A stretch of DNA of 11,825 nucleotides from Xylophilus ampelinus (GCF_901875635.1 NZ_CABFMN010000007.1:1-11825), one strand, 5' to 3'; positions 1-7,054 are shown, numbered from the stretch's first letter. Numbers and translations: made by a program. The notes: generated by a model not told the origin, from the letters alone.

Positions 1-98
1 ATATGTCGAGCCTACCAGAATCATCGAAATAACGAAGGACTTCCTGTCTACATAACCATTCACTTCACATAGTTCGGGTTATGTGGAGCTCCACATAA
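1..98. mobile_element. Terminus of an unidentified mobile element with recombinase-like repeats
   Basis: The DUF2958 gene loses family similarity exactly where this segment begins (base 98), so the segment looks inserted or recombined. It ends in the perfect 20-bp palindrome TTATGTGGAGCTCCACATAA (79-98). Further half-copies of the same word follow: TCACATAG at 65-72 and CTACATAACC at 48-57. Several inverted and direct copies of a 7-9 bp word within 50 bp is the usual look of the end of an element mobilised by a tyrosine recombinase, but no recombinase gene is visible and the element continues out of the window. That assignment is inference. The breakpoint and the repeats are seen directly. 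Confidence 0.45.
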
Positions 99-293
99 GC
101 CGAAGGCCATGGACGGCTCGTCCGGATCGATCTCGGTCAGCAGCCATGTGGCACCCGCGTCGGGCGTGAAGAGCTTCACGACCGGCGGCGGATCGAACAG
201 CTCGTCGCGCGCCTGATGGGCCCTAGACGCGCGGCCGTTGGCCACCAGCCGTTCAACTTGTTCATCGGTGAGAAAGGGGTACGAGGACGTCAT
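60..293 (-). CDS. DUF2958 family protein, C-terminally truncated
   Basis: This is a 77-residue protein recognisable as DUF2958, a small family of unknown function common on integrative elements and plasmids of Proteobacteria. The family core is visible: LTDEQVERLVANG near residues 8-20, then PPVVKLFTPDAGATWLL around 34-50 and DPDEPSMAFGLC around 54-67. After AFGLC the sequence turns into GAPHNPNYVK and stops, whereas family members usually run on for some tens of residues, so the C-terminus is lost. The switch coincides with the palindrome at 79-98, pointing to truncation by a mobile element. The ATG at 293 is chosen because it has a strong Shine-Dalgarno (CAGGAG, 6-nt spacer); an in-frame ATG at 347 would start inside the structured leader. 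It is transcribed in the same direction as radC, with its own leader and a terminator between the two genes. Function of the remnant is unknown. Confidence 0.75.
   Translation of the reverse strand: MTSSYPFLTDEQVERLVANGRASRAHQARDELFDPPPVVKLFTPDAGATWLLTEIDPDEPSMAFGLCGAPHNPNYVK
79..98. repeat. Perfect 20-bp palindrome at the element/gene junction
   Basis: TTATGTGGAGCTCCACATAA equals its own reverse complement. It lies inside the 3' part of the DUF2958 reading frame, where family similarity stops after the residues AFGLC. It is probably a binding or crossover site for the recombinase of the element at the left edge. Confidence 0.7.
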
Positions 294-420
294 GACGCGC
301 TCCTGAAAGGTTTCGGGCGGGATTGCCCGAGGACCGTCCTGGGTCACGCCGCAGCGGAGCAGTCAAGGCACGCAGTCGGCCGCAGGCCGCAAGCGCGCTC
401 AAGCGCGCGCAGGCCTTGAC
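294..420 (-). promoter_or_regulatory. Structured RNA leader of the DUF2958 gene (radC-motif-like, copy 1)
   Basis: Read on the minus strand, this leader has a closing stem formed by GTCAAGGC (362-369) and GCCTTGAC (413-420), 8 bp. Inside it are two hairpins: GCGCGC-TTGA-GCGCGC and CGGCC-TGC-GGCCG. About 31 nt further on is hairpin TCGGGC-AATCCC-GCCCGA (313-330), and the ATG follows 19 nt after that with its Shine-Dalgarno in between. The same architecture with different stem sequences precedes radC at 1187-1318. In gene context and layout this resembles the published radC RNA motif, a cis-regulatory RNA class of Proteobacteria. I infer that identity and have not tested it against a covariance model. 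Confidence 0.65.
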
Positions 421-579
421 GGCGAGAGCGGTGTGACACTATCCAGGTCACGCAAGCCAGCCACCCCGCCGTCCCACCCCAGCACGAGGCGAAGCGAGGT
501 GGCAAACGACCGCCGCGTCGCGCGGACGCAGGGCGCGCCGATGAAGCGTTCGCGCGCAGCGCGCTGTTCGCCAACAAGG
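421..579. other. Gap between radC terminator and DUF2958 leader
   Basis: No convincing gene is seen here. Bases 421-460 match the block upstream of the radC leader (1321-1362): both contain a GCGAGA-CGGTG core, then TCCAGG and GCAAGCC. The promoter of the DUF2958 transcript is therefore probably here, although no standard -35/-10 pair could be placed. A short inverted repeat GTGAC/GTCAC flanks 433-450. Confidence 0.35.
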
Positions 580-598
580 AAAAAGGGGCTCACGCCCC
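580..598 (-). terminator. Intrinsic terminator after radC
   Basis: On the minus strand the sequence reads GGGGC-GTGA-GCCCC followed by TTTTT. It starts 3 nt past the radC stop codon. It separates radC transcription from the DUF2958 leader, so each gene probably has its own promoter and leader. Confidence 0.8.
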
Positions 599-601
599 AC
601 C

Positions 602-1186
602 TCAGACCAGGCCGCGCTCGGCGAACGAGACCGTCCGCGTTCCCGCCACGACGATGTGATCAAGAACCCGGACATCCACCAGCGCCAGCGCTTGCTTCAT
701 CGTCGCGGTCAGCACTTCATCCGCTCGCGACGGTTCGGGGATGCCGCTCGGATGGTTGTGCGCCAGGACGACGGCGTCCGCACCCAGGTTGAGCGCCTCA
801 CGCAGGACCTCGCGCGGGTAGACGCTCGTCTGCGTCAACGTGCCGCGAAAGAGATCCTTTGCCGCGAGCAGGCGATGCTGGCTGTCCAGGAAGAGCACAA
901 GGAAGCTCTCGTGCCCTTGCCCGGCGAAGTGCAGTCGCAGATAGTCCTTCACAGCCGCCGGCGACCCGAAGGCCGTGCCGTCACGCATCGGCTCCGCAAG
1001 GGTTTCCTGTGCCAGCGCCAGGCCCGCTGCCAGCAGGCGATAGGCCGGGCACGAGGACTCCCGCGCGACGTTGGAAAGCTTGAGCATCGAGCGGCCACAG
1101 CTTTCATAAGCCGGCGCGGCTTCGTCGCCAAGAAACAGTCGCAGCTGATCGACGACACGCTGCTCGAAGGGGGAATAGTCGGTCAT
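602..1186 (-). CDS. radC: RadC family JAB/JAMM-domain protein, mobile-element type
   Basis: This 194-residue protein belongs to the RadC (MPN/JAB) family. The metal-binding JAMM signature is intact: [14 protein letters not shown] has the HxHP, Ser and Asp residues of the motif. It is followed by the usual C-terminal pattern LDHIVVAG and a final FAERGLV. The protein is somewhat shorter than chromosomal RadC and lacks a recognisable N-terminal helix-hairpin-helix region, as is typical for copies on plasmids and integrative elements. The name comes from an old radiation-sensitivity assignment; the molecular role is not settled, and a peptidase- or nuclease-like activity in DNA transactions is only conjectured. 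The ATG at 1186 is preferred over GTG at 1195: an AAGAG ribosome site lies 8 nt before it, and the distance to the leader hairpin matches the DUF2958 gene. It is followed by a terminator and diverges from the AlbA_2 gene. Confidence 0.9.
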   Translation of the reverse strand: MTDYSPFEQRVVDQLRLFLGDEAAPAYESCGRSMLKLSNVARESSCPAYRLLAAGLALAQETLAEPMRDGTAFGSPAAVKDYLRLHFAGQGHESFLVLFLDSQHRLLAAKDLFRGTLTQTSVYPREVLREALNLGADAVVLAHNHPSGIPEPSRADEVLTATMKQALALVDVRVLDHIVVAGTRTVSFAERGLV

Positions 1187-1318
1187 GGGAGGCACTCTTG
1201 GAAGAGCGCAGGCGGGATTGCCTGCGTGCCTCCTGCTCTCCCCGCCGCAGCGCAGCGCTCAAGGCCGCCGCAGGCGCACGGCACGTGCCGAGCACGCAAG
1301 GCGTGCGCAGGGCCTTGA
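1187..1318 (-). promoter_or_regulatory. Structured RNA leader of radC (radC-motif-like, copy 2)
   Basis: On the minus strand the closing stem is formed by TCAAGGCC (1259-1266) and GGCCTTGA (1311-1318). Inside are hairpins GCACGC-CTT-GCGTGC and CGGCACGTGCCG. About 32 nt later comes CGCAGGC-AATCCC-GCCTGCG (1207-1226), and the radC ATG follows 20 nt after that. Element order, spacings and the AATCCC hexaloop match the leader at 294-420, while the stems differ by paired substitutions (GCAGGC/GCCTGC against TCGGGC/GCCCGA). That is direct evidence for selection on RNA structure. Position next to radC fits the known radC RNA motif. Confidence 0.7.
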
Positions 1319-1443
1319 ACGCGAGAACGGTGGGGTAGCGTCCAGGCACACAGGCAAGCCCCTCCCCCCTTTACCGGACTACGCGTCTTCAGGCTCGCGC
1401 TGCACAGGTGTGGGCGGACGGGACCGACCTATCATTTGGCGCG
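1319..1443. promoter_or_regulatory. Divergent intergenic region between radC and the AlbA_2 gene
   Basis: Bases 1321-1362 repeat the block found upstream of the other leader (421-460) and probably carry the radC promoter. Toward the AlbA_2 gene there is a possible -10 box TATCAT at 1430-1435, so close to the ATG at 1444 that the message would be nearly leaderless. No good -35 partner or Shine-Dalgarno is seen, so this promoter call is weak. Confidence 0.3.
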
Positions 1444-3121
1444 ATGACATCTGCCCTGCCCTCTCGAGAAAGCCTCACGGTCGAATTCAAGAGCGATCGC
1501 ACCCAGCTGCCGGACAGGCAGCTGGTCGAGGCGATCGTGTGCATGGCCAACAGCGAGGGCGGCGAGCTCTGGCTCGGCGTCGAAGACGACGGCACGCCCA
1601 CGGGCCTGCACGCCAACCATGCCGACCTTGCCGGGCTCGAGGGCGTGGTGGCGTCGCGCACTGCCCCGTCGCCTGCCGTGAAGGTCGAGCGCGTCGCGCT
1701 GCCGCAGGCTGTGGTGGCGCGCATTGAAGTGCCCAGATCCGGCAGCGACGTGTCGACCACGGGCGGCGTCTACCTGCGCCGACGGCTCAATGCCGGCGGC
1801 CTGCCGGAATGCGTGCCGATGCTGCCGCACGACCGGGTGAGCCGCGGGTCGACCTTCGGCCGCCACGATGTGTCCGCCCAGCCGGTGGCCGGGGCCCAGC
1901 TGTCGGACCTGGACCCGCTGGAGCGCGAGCGGCTTCGGCAGAACATCGAGCAGTACGGCGGCGACCGTGTCCTGCTCGAGCTCGATGACATGGGCCTCGA
2001 TGGCGCGTTGGGACTGACGTCGCGGGGCGCCGACGGGACGCGCGTGCCCACGCTCACGGGTCTGCTGCTCATCGGGCGCGAAACGGCGCTGCGCGAACTC
2101 GTCGCGCCGCACGAGCTCGCCTTCCAGGTGCTCGAGCGCGAGGCGGTCGGGTTCAATGAATTCCGCCGCTTCCCACTCCTGAAGTTGCTGGACTGGCTCG
2201 AGACGAGTTTCCGGCCCTACAACCCCGAGCGGGAGATCCAGGTCGGGCTGTTCCGGGTGCCGGTGCCAAAGGTCGATCCCCGGGCGTTCCGTGAAGCCGT
2301 TGCCAACGCCTTGGTGCATCGCGACTATCACCGCCTCGGCGCCGTGCACGTCCGGCTCGACGATGACGGACTGACCATCAGCAATCCGGGCGGGCTGGTC
2401 GACGGCGTCACGGTGGCCAACCTGCTCGTCACCGAGCCGCGGCCCCGCAATCCCGCGTTGGCCGATGCCATGAAGCGCATCGGACTGGTGGAGCGTTCCG
2501 GCCGGGGCGTGGACGCGATCTACCGGGGCATGCTGCGATTTGGCCGGCCGGAGCCCGACTACCGGTGCACTGACAGCAACAGCGTGGTGCTCAGGCTGAG
2601 CACCGCGCATGCCGACGAGGCGTTCCTGCGCATGGTGGTGGAGGAAGAGGGTCGGCGCAAGACACCGCTGCCGATCGACACGCTGATCGCGTTGGCGGCG
2701 CTTGGCGCGGCCAAGCATGAGCGCCGAGGAACTCGCACAACAGATCCAGCACGACGTGCTTCAGGCCAAGCGCACCCTGGAGGCGCTGGTCGAGACCGGA
2801 CTTGTGCAGGTCCATGGCAATTCGCCACGCACGCGCAGCTACATGTTGGCGCCGCAGTTGTATGGCATCCAACGGGCCGACCGCGTGGCGTACACGCGCC
2901 AGGCTGGGCTGAGCAGCCTGCAGCATGAGCAACTGGTCCTGAATTTCGCCCGTCAGCACGGCCGCGTGCGACGAGCGGACGTCGTGGAGCTGTGCCGGCT
3001 GAAAGAAGGCCACGCCAAGGCGCTGCTCGTGCAAATGAGGGACGCGGGCCAGCTTGTGGCGCACGGGAACCGCGGCGGCACCTTCTATGTGCTTCCCACA
3101 GCGCACCAGGATCCGAGTTGA
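1444..3121 (+). pseudogene. AlbA_2/Schlafen-type ATP-binding transcriptional regulator, frameshifted
   Basis: The protein is recognisable as an AlbA_2 plus HATPase_c_4 plus winged-helix protein, a group often loosely annotated as RecG-like putative regulators. In the first frame, residues 11-55 carry the AlbA_2 signature (VEFKSD, ANSEGGELWLGVEDDG). Residues 284-360 carry the GHKL-like ATPase part: EAVANALVHRDY (N box), then ISNPGG and LVERSGRGVD. Near base 2704 this frame runs into 75 residues of nonsense. The winged-helix part continues one frame over (2702-3121), with SAEELAQQIQ, TLEALVETGLVQ and a second unit ending HAKALLVQMRDAGQLVAHG. A single extra base or a two-base loss in 2695-2715 would explain the break, so the gene is either a pseudogene or carries a sequencing error. 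The start at 1444 is the first ATG before the conserved domain; GTG at 1408 is possible. The in vivo target is unknown. Confidence 0.8.
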
Positions 3122-3130
3122 GCACTGACA

Positions 3131-3232
3131 TTGGGAGAAGTTTGGGAGCGATCGGACGGCCTCTCCTTAATGAAATCAACCACTTAGTGAGTGGCTTAGG
3201 CAAAAGTTTGGGAGACTTTGGGAATGATTGGG
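3131..3232 (+). repeat. Cluster of TTGGG repeats after the AlbA_2 gene
   Basis: TTGGG starts at 3131, 3142, 3208, 3218 and 3228, and the 10-mer AGTTTGGGAG occurs twice (3139-3148, 3205-3214). The spacings of 11, 66, 10 and 10 bp are close to whole helical turns, as in protein-binding iterons. Alternatively it is coding: the original AlbA_2 frame reads IGRSLGAIG and LGKSLGDFGNDW here, an LG/IG-repeat linker like those found between winged-helix units in this family. I cannot decide between the two. Confidence 0.5.
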
Positions 3233-3354
3233 CGCCGGCCTCGGGGCAGGACCGCCCTTCCTCGCACTCACCCTCGACATCGCGGCGAGGCGCAGTGCGT
3301 GGCACCCTCTCGTCGCGCGCCGCCATCAGTGGAACCGCCGCCGGCATGCGGCTT
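3233..3354. other. Junction region without a recognisable gene
   Basis: This stretch separates the AlbA_2 remnant from the truncated integrase. No similarity, strong hairpin or promoter was found. It probably contains the recombination point that removed the end of one or both neighbours. Confidence 0.3.
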
Positions 3355-4665
3355 TCAGACCAACGCCACGATGGGGAGATCCGGCGGCAGAGCTGAGCGA
3401 CGTCCGCGCTGACGTCTGAGCAGTGCAGGCAGCGGCGTCTCAATTAGCCATCCCCGCTCGACAAGAAACAGAAAAAGGCCCTGTAGGATCGTTCGCGCCT
3501 GGCGGATCGCAGCCGCGCAAAGGGGGCCCTCAACGGGACGCCACAGGGGGCTCCACCGCTGGCCGTGCCGGGGTCCACACCAATGGGGCGGCGGCGCCGC
3601 CAGAAACCGGAAGTAGGCATCCAGGTCCTCGGCCCCCAGCGACGAGAGGGGCTTTTGGTGCTCCAGCACACACCACAGGAGCAGGCGCTCGGCCTCTTTG
3701 CGATAACTGCGCGCCGTCGCCGGCTGCAGGGCTCTTCCCGCCTGGCCAGTGCGTGCACCCGAATTCAGCCACCTCCGCACCGCGTCCAGGTCCGTGGCGG
3801 CCTCCAGAGCACAGCGCGATGCCGGCGCGCGGTTTCTGCCGTCACGGCCGTCCAGGTGTGAAGGAACGAGCAGCTTGTCCAGGGGGACCAGCGCCGTCGC
3901 CGCAGGAACGGCCTGGGCGATCGCGCCCGCATCCAGCTGGCGGCGCGGCGCGAGCACGTGCGGGGCCAGCTGAAGTCCGATCGACGCTTCATGCGCCTGC
4001 AGCCACGCCTGCAGGCGGGCGGCCTTGCCGGCCCCAATCCCTGCTACGTGGCGCCACCAGCGCGCGCCCTGCGTGTTGATGTGGCGGACCAATCGCTCGA
4101 GCGAATCCAGTCCCATGCGTTCCAGACGGCGGGCCATCGGCGGCGCCAGCCAGGCGCCGGGTGAGTCGGCGGCCAAGGGCGCCCGCACGGCGCAGGCCTC
4201 CAGCCAGCGCAGCGCCTCCAGCTGGCGGGCGATCACGCGGGCGCGCCGGCTCAGCTGCGCCCGCTCTCCCCGCCCCCGCGACGCCGATGGGGTCGGTGGG
4301 TAGGCCTCCTCGTAGGCCTCGACCTGCTCGGCTTCCGAGAAGTCCTCCAGACCGCGGGCGCGGGCGAAGTCCTCGAGGCTCGGCCGCTCGACGCGAACCC
4401 TGGCGTCGAATCGCGTCGGGTCCAGCAGGATGAGCCGCGCGGTCCCGGGCCGCTGCTCGCGCCGAGCTGCGGCGGCGAATGCCTGACGGATCCAGTCGAT
4501 GGTCTGCCGGACCTGGCGCCGGTCGCTGCCCTCCCCTTCGGCGCGCAGGTAGCGGTCCCAGCTCGCCCGTGTTTCCAGACCCTGGATCAACGCACGCATG
4601 AATGCGAAATGGCCGCCATGCAGTTGACGCAGCGGCGACGTCGAGGCGGGGAGCGGGCGGGCCAT
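3355..4665 (-). CDS. Tyrosine integrase with N-terminal DUF3701 domain, catalytic domain missing
   Basis: This 436-residue protein matches the N-terminal and central parts of the large plasmid/chromosomal integrases that carry a DUF3701 domain. Residues 11-110 fit that domain (LRQLHGGHFAFMRALIQGL, TARLILLDPTRF). Residues 185-225 contain a helix-hairpin-helix-like GIGAGKAARLQAWL. Residues 285-405 are the SAM-like core-binding domain (TARSYRKEAERLLLWC, LDAYFRFLA, LFLFLVERGWL). The C-terminal catalytic domain with its Arg, HxxR and Tyr residues is absent: similarity fades after GWLIETPLPALL and the frame ends about 25 residues later. It cannot recombine DNA by itself and is best seen as a relic, although the reading frame is open. 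No good Shine-Dalgarno precedes the ATG at 4665. It faces the AlbA_2 remnant tail to tail. Confidence 0.75.
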   Translation of the reverse strand: MARPLPASTSPLRQLHGGHFAFMRALIQGLETRASWDRYLRAEGEGSDRRQVRQTIDWIRQAFAAAARREQRPGTARLILLDPTRFDARVRVERPSLEDFARARGLEDFSEAEQVEAYEEAYPPTPSASRGRGERAQLSRRARVIARQLEALRWLEACAVRAPLAADSPGAWLAPPMARRLERMGLDSLERLVRHINTQGARWWRHVAGIGAGKAARLQAWLQAHEASIGLQLAPHVLAPRRQLDAGAIAQAVPAATALVPLDKLLVPSHLDGRDGRNRAPASRCALEAATDLDAVRRWLNSGARTGQAGRALQPATARSYRKEAERLLLWCVLEHQKPLSSLGAEDLDAYFRFLAAPPPHWCGPRHGQRWSPLWRPVEGPLCAAAIRQARTILQGLFLFLVERGWLIETPLPALLRRQRGRRSALPPDLPIVALV

Positions 4666-5130
4666 GAGCGTCAGCGGCGCAGGCGGCCCCTTGATGGATG
4701 CGGCTGGAGCTCCCCTGCGCGTTGGCGGACAGATCGGCGTGGCGACATCGGGTCGTGCATTTAAAAATAATCAATCAACTAATTTTAGCGTGCAGCAGTG
4801 AGACAACAGGCGTGATGGAAACTAAATTTGCAGTTATGACAGTCACTTAGCGACGGTCTTGGGAGCAAGAAGTGGCTTGAAGTGCGGGGGCTCTCGCACC
4901 GCGGCGCTTGAGTTGAATCTCATGCCGCTGGGTCGACCGTCGCGCAGCAGCCTGCGGTTCGGAGGTCTGCCAGGCTCAGATCGTCATCCCTCCCATGACC
5001 CGGTTCTCCTCTTACAGGACGCTGCGCCGTTTCGATCGCAAACACGTTGTTCACGCGATTGCTGTGTGGCTGGACGCGGAGTCCCGAACTGCGGCCGGGC
5101 CGTATGAATGGGCTGTTCGATATTGCAAAC
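4666..5130. other. Gene-poor stretch upstream of the integrase, with an AT-rich patch
   Basis: No reading frame here looks like a known protein. Bases 4756-4790 are strikingly AT-rich for this window, with a short tandem ATCAATCAA, and could hold the integrase promoter on the minus strand about 100 nt before its ATG. An inverted repeat GCGCAGG/CCTGCGC brackets about 30 nt inside the presumed integrase leader (around 4680-4730). I could not place a standard -35/-10 pair. Confidence 0.3.
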
Positions 5131-5133
5131 GAA

Positions 5134-5155
5134 GACGCCACCCGAAAGTGGCGTC
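5134..5155 (-). terminator. Probable terminator of the decayed par operon
   Basis: A perfect 8-bp stem GACGCCAC / GTGGCGTC with a 6-nt loop is followed on the minus strand by TTCGTTTG. It lies about 165 bp beyond the parB relic, in the same position as the terminator after the intact parB. Confidence 0.55.
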
Positions 5156-5319
5156 GAGACCCCTCGCGACCGGCCATGCCGCGGGGTCTCGGGAGGGTTG
5201 CGCAGTCGGCGGCAGTGGCCGGCGACTTGGCGTTGGGGAGATCGTGGACGGCTTCCCTCCTCCGATCCGGCAAATCCCAACGGATCTCACATAAGGGCGG
5301 GCGTTCCTGCGTCGATGCG

Positions 5320-5969
5320 TTACTCGGCCGTCGGGCCCAGCTGTTTCAACGCCTCTTCAATAGCGCTCAGCACTTGCTCGAGCGGCGCGGCCGCCATTCC
5401 TTCCGGCCGAAGTTCCACGGTGATGGCACCGTCTTTGCCGCGTGTCGCTTTGCCGATGCGCACTTCGCCAGCTTGCAGGTTCAGCCGGTCGTTGCGACGC
5501 ACATGCGCGGGCGAATCCAAAAGTCGCTCGACGACGCTGGACGCCGATGCACCCTGCCCTCGGAGCTTTTCCGCGCGCTTGAGCACGCCTCGCCGGTCCG
5601 ACTCGAGCGCCGTGCTCAACCGCTCGGCATGGCGGTGTGTGACCTCTAGCGGGCTGCGGAAGCACTCGAGGATGACAGGTGGCAGTTGAGCCACGAGGAG
5701 CCCCTTGCGCACCCAGGTATGACTCTGTAGACCAGGTTTCCGAGCCGCAGCGCGATGCCCTGGCGGCCGCCCAGCAAGCGCGGCACGGTGAATGCGCGGC
5801 ACGCGCCCGCCGGCGGCCAGGACGGCTGGAAACCAGGTTTCAGTGCTTCCATGGTGTGTGTGGGGGCAGACCGGCCGCCCATAATCAGCGCCCTCATGGA
5901 TGCCCCCTGGAAAGCGGGTCTACAGCGTTCATCCTTGGCCGCACACAAATCGTCACGCTGAGCAATCAT
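5320..5969 (-). pseudogene. parB relic (internal deletion and frameshift)
   Basis: The 3' part (up to about 5745) encodes a ParB helix-turn-helix and downstream region: SHTWVRKGLLVAQLPPVILE, then FRSPLEVTHRHAERLSTALE. It aligns with LVSKSLALARLPQAVLEAF and SSPLEVQFRWAQPLGEALQ of the intact ParB at 7055-8182. The first helix (RQGIALRLGN) lies one frame over, upstream of 5745, so a frameshift splits the helix-turn-helix. The start at 5969 overlaps the parA relic stop as ATGA, exactly like the intact pair. Its N-terminal piece (GGRSAPTHTMEALKPG) resembles ParB N-termini but passes directly into the helix-turn-helix. The ParB/sulfiredoxin-like domain with its arginine-rich box and ENxxRK segment is therefore missing. 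It cannot be functional. It represents a second, diverged partition system rather than a recent copy. Confidence 0.75.
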
Positions 5970-6440
5970 GGCGCGTTCCCCGCAGACTCCGTCCAGGCAC
6001 CGACAACAGACTGCTCGACAAGATCAACGAACGCGTCATAGGCATCGGCGGCCCGCTTGTAGGTTTTGGCAGATCCTTCGTACTTCTGAACGTCGTAGAT
6101 GGTGGCGGACTCTGCCGCCTTGTTACTGGCCACGCTGGTCTTTGGAATTTCGACCGGCAGCGTGTATTCACAGTAGGTCGCCTGGATCCACTGACGCACC
6201 GCGGGCATGGCCGGGTCTGCAGCATCGACGCGCCTGAGAAGAACGTGGAGAAAGTCGAAGTTCTTGCAAGCTCCGTGCTTGGTCTGACCATCCAGGTTGG
6301 CCCCGAGGTCGGCGAGCAGGGCGCCGAACTGGGCCGAGGAAGCGAAGTCCAGGCCGGACGGCGGCACCACCACGACGATTCCGTTGACCGCCCACAGTGC
6401 GTTGATCGTCACGTACAAGACGGAAGGGGGCGATGGTGCA
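5966..6440 (-). pseudogene. parA relic (C-terminal half only)
   Basis: About 155 residues match the C-terminal half of the intact ParA at 8179-9411. Examples are PPSVLYVTINAL against PPSLSYTTINAF, LDFASSAQFGALLADL against LDFASASQFWSLFSDL, LPVEIPKTSVA against LPVEIPKTAVT, and TYKRAADAYDAFV against TFKRARDAYDSFV. Similarity begins in the Walker B region at about base 6434. The deviant Walker A and the N-terminal helix-turn-helix are gone. The open frame continues upstream to 6745 without further likeness to ParA. Without the P-loop it has no ATPase function. Together with the parB relic it shows that a related but distinct parAB operon was once joined to this replicon. Confidence 0.8.
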
Positions 6441-6617
6441 CTCACATTTACACTTGTGGTGGCGGTGTCGAGGAGTCGGATGCTGCGGCGTCCGTCGGAA
6501 CGCTCCATGAAGGATGGAGGATCTTTCCCCCGCCGTATCGCAGCGATTGCCTGGTCGGCGGTTTGGCAGCGTTGTTGGCACGACGGCACATGCACCCAGC
6601 GCGGGTTAGGTGTTGGA

Positions 6618-6638
6618 GGTGTTGAACGGTTCAACACC
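6618..6638. repeat. Candidate parS site 1
   Basis: This is a 21-bp perfect palindrome around one central base, with core GTGTTGAAC-G-GTTCAACAC. It is identical in both arms to the two sites inside the intact parA and parB genes; the central base is inverted relative to them (G here, C there, on the plus strand). It lies about 180 bp upstream of the parA relic break. Repeated palindromes confined to a par locus are the usual signature of ParB-binding centromeres. Confidence 0.7.
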
Positions 6639-7010
6639 CTCTCCTTCTCGCACGGTCTTGCGCTCGATGTCGTCAAGCCACTTTGGGGCCCGCAGCAGTG
6701 AAGGAGTACGACAAATCCACGCAAGGCGCTCCAGGTGAATTCCATATTCCCGGCCCATTAACGTACGGCGACTGGCAGCGCGCGGCGCCGGCGGATGTCG
6801 CTCTTGATGAGCGTGATGCTCGGTCCGCTGGTTCCAGCAGCAGCTCGTGTGCCCGCCACGGACGATGCCCGACACCACGAGCGAATCCATGTCGCGGAGC
6901 CGACGTCGGCATCTGACGGTTGCCATCGGCCGAGTGGTCGGCACTAAACCAGTACTTCCGCATCTCTCGCCGTCTCTCGCGGTGCTGACGAGGGCCATCG
7001 CAGGCCAAAA
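6639..7010. other. Region between the parA relic and the parAB terminator, no identified gene
   Basis: Several overlapping minus-strand frames cross this stretch, but none resembles a protein I recognise and none has a convincing ribosome site. It may be filler from the join between the old and the present par loci. No repeats were found beyond the parS-like site at its left edge. Confidence 0.3.
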
Positions 7011-7030
7011 AACCACCGTGCGGTGGCTTT
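7010..7030 (-). terminator. Intrinsic terminator of the parAB operon
   Basis: On the minus strand the sequence reads AAAGCCACC-GCAC-GGTGGTTTTTT: a GC-rich stem, a 4-nt loop and a T-run whose first bases can also pair with the upstream A's. It lies about 25 bp after the parB stop codon. Confidence 0.85.
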
Positions 7031-7054
7031 CACGTGGACCGTGCGCTTGCGGCG

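Noticed and set aside
248..262. CCGTTCAAC half-match to the parS palindrome
   Set aside because: Only one arm is present, it lies inside the conserved DUF2958 coding core, and it is far from the par locus. Chance match.
2695..2715. Programmed ribosomal frameshift in the AlbA_2 gene
   Set aside because: No slippery heptamer, stop-codon context or stimulatory hairpin was seen at the switch. Mutation or sequencing error is simpler.
1432..2718. Open frame of 428 codons on the minus strand opposite the AlbA_2 gene
   Set aside because: It is the mirror of the strongly GC3-biased coding strand. It has no family resemblance, and the plus-strand product has clear AlbA_2 and ATPase motifs.
3423..4079. 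Open frame of 218 codons on the plus strand opposite the integrase
   Set aside because: Low-complexity Pro/Ala/Arg translation with no motif, antisense to recognisable integrase domains.
4756..4850. AT-rich patch as a replication origin
   Set aside because: No iterons or DnaA-box-like words were found, and the rep gene is over 5 kb away. Integrase promoter DNA is more likely.
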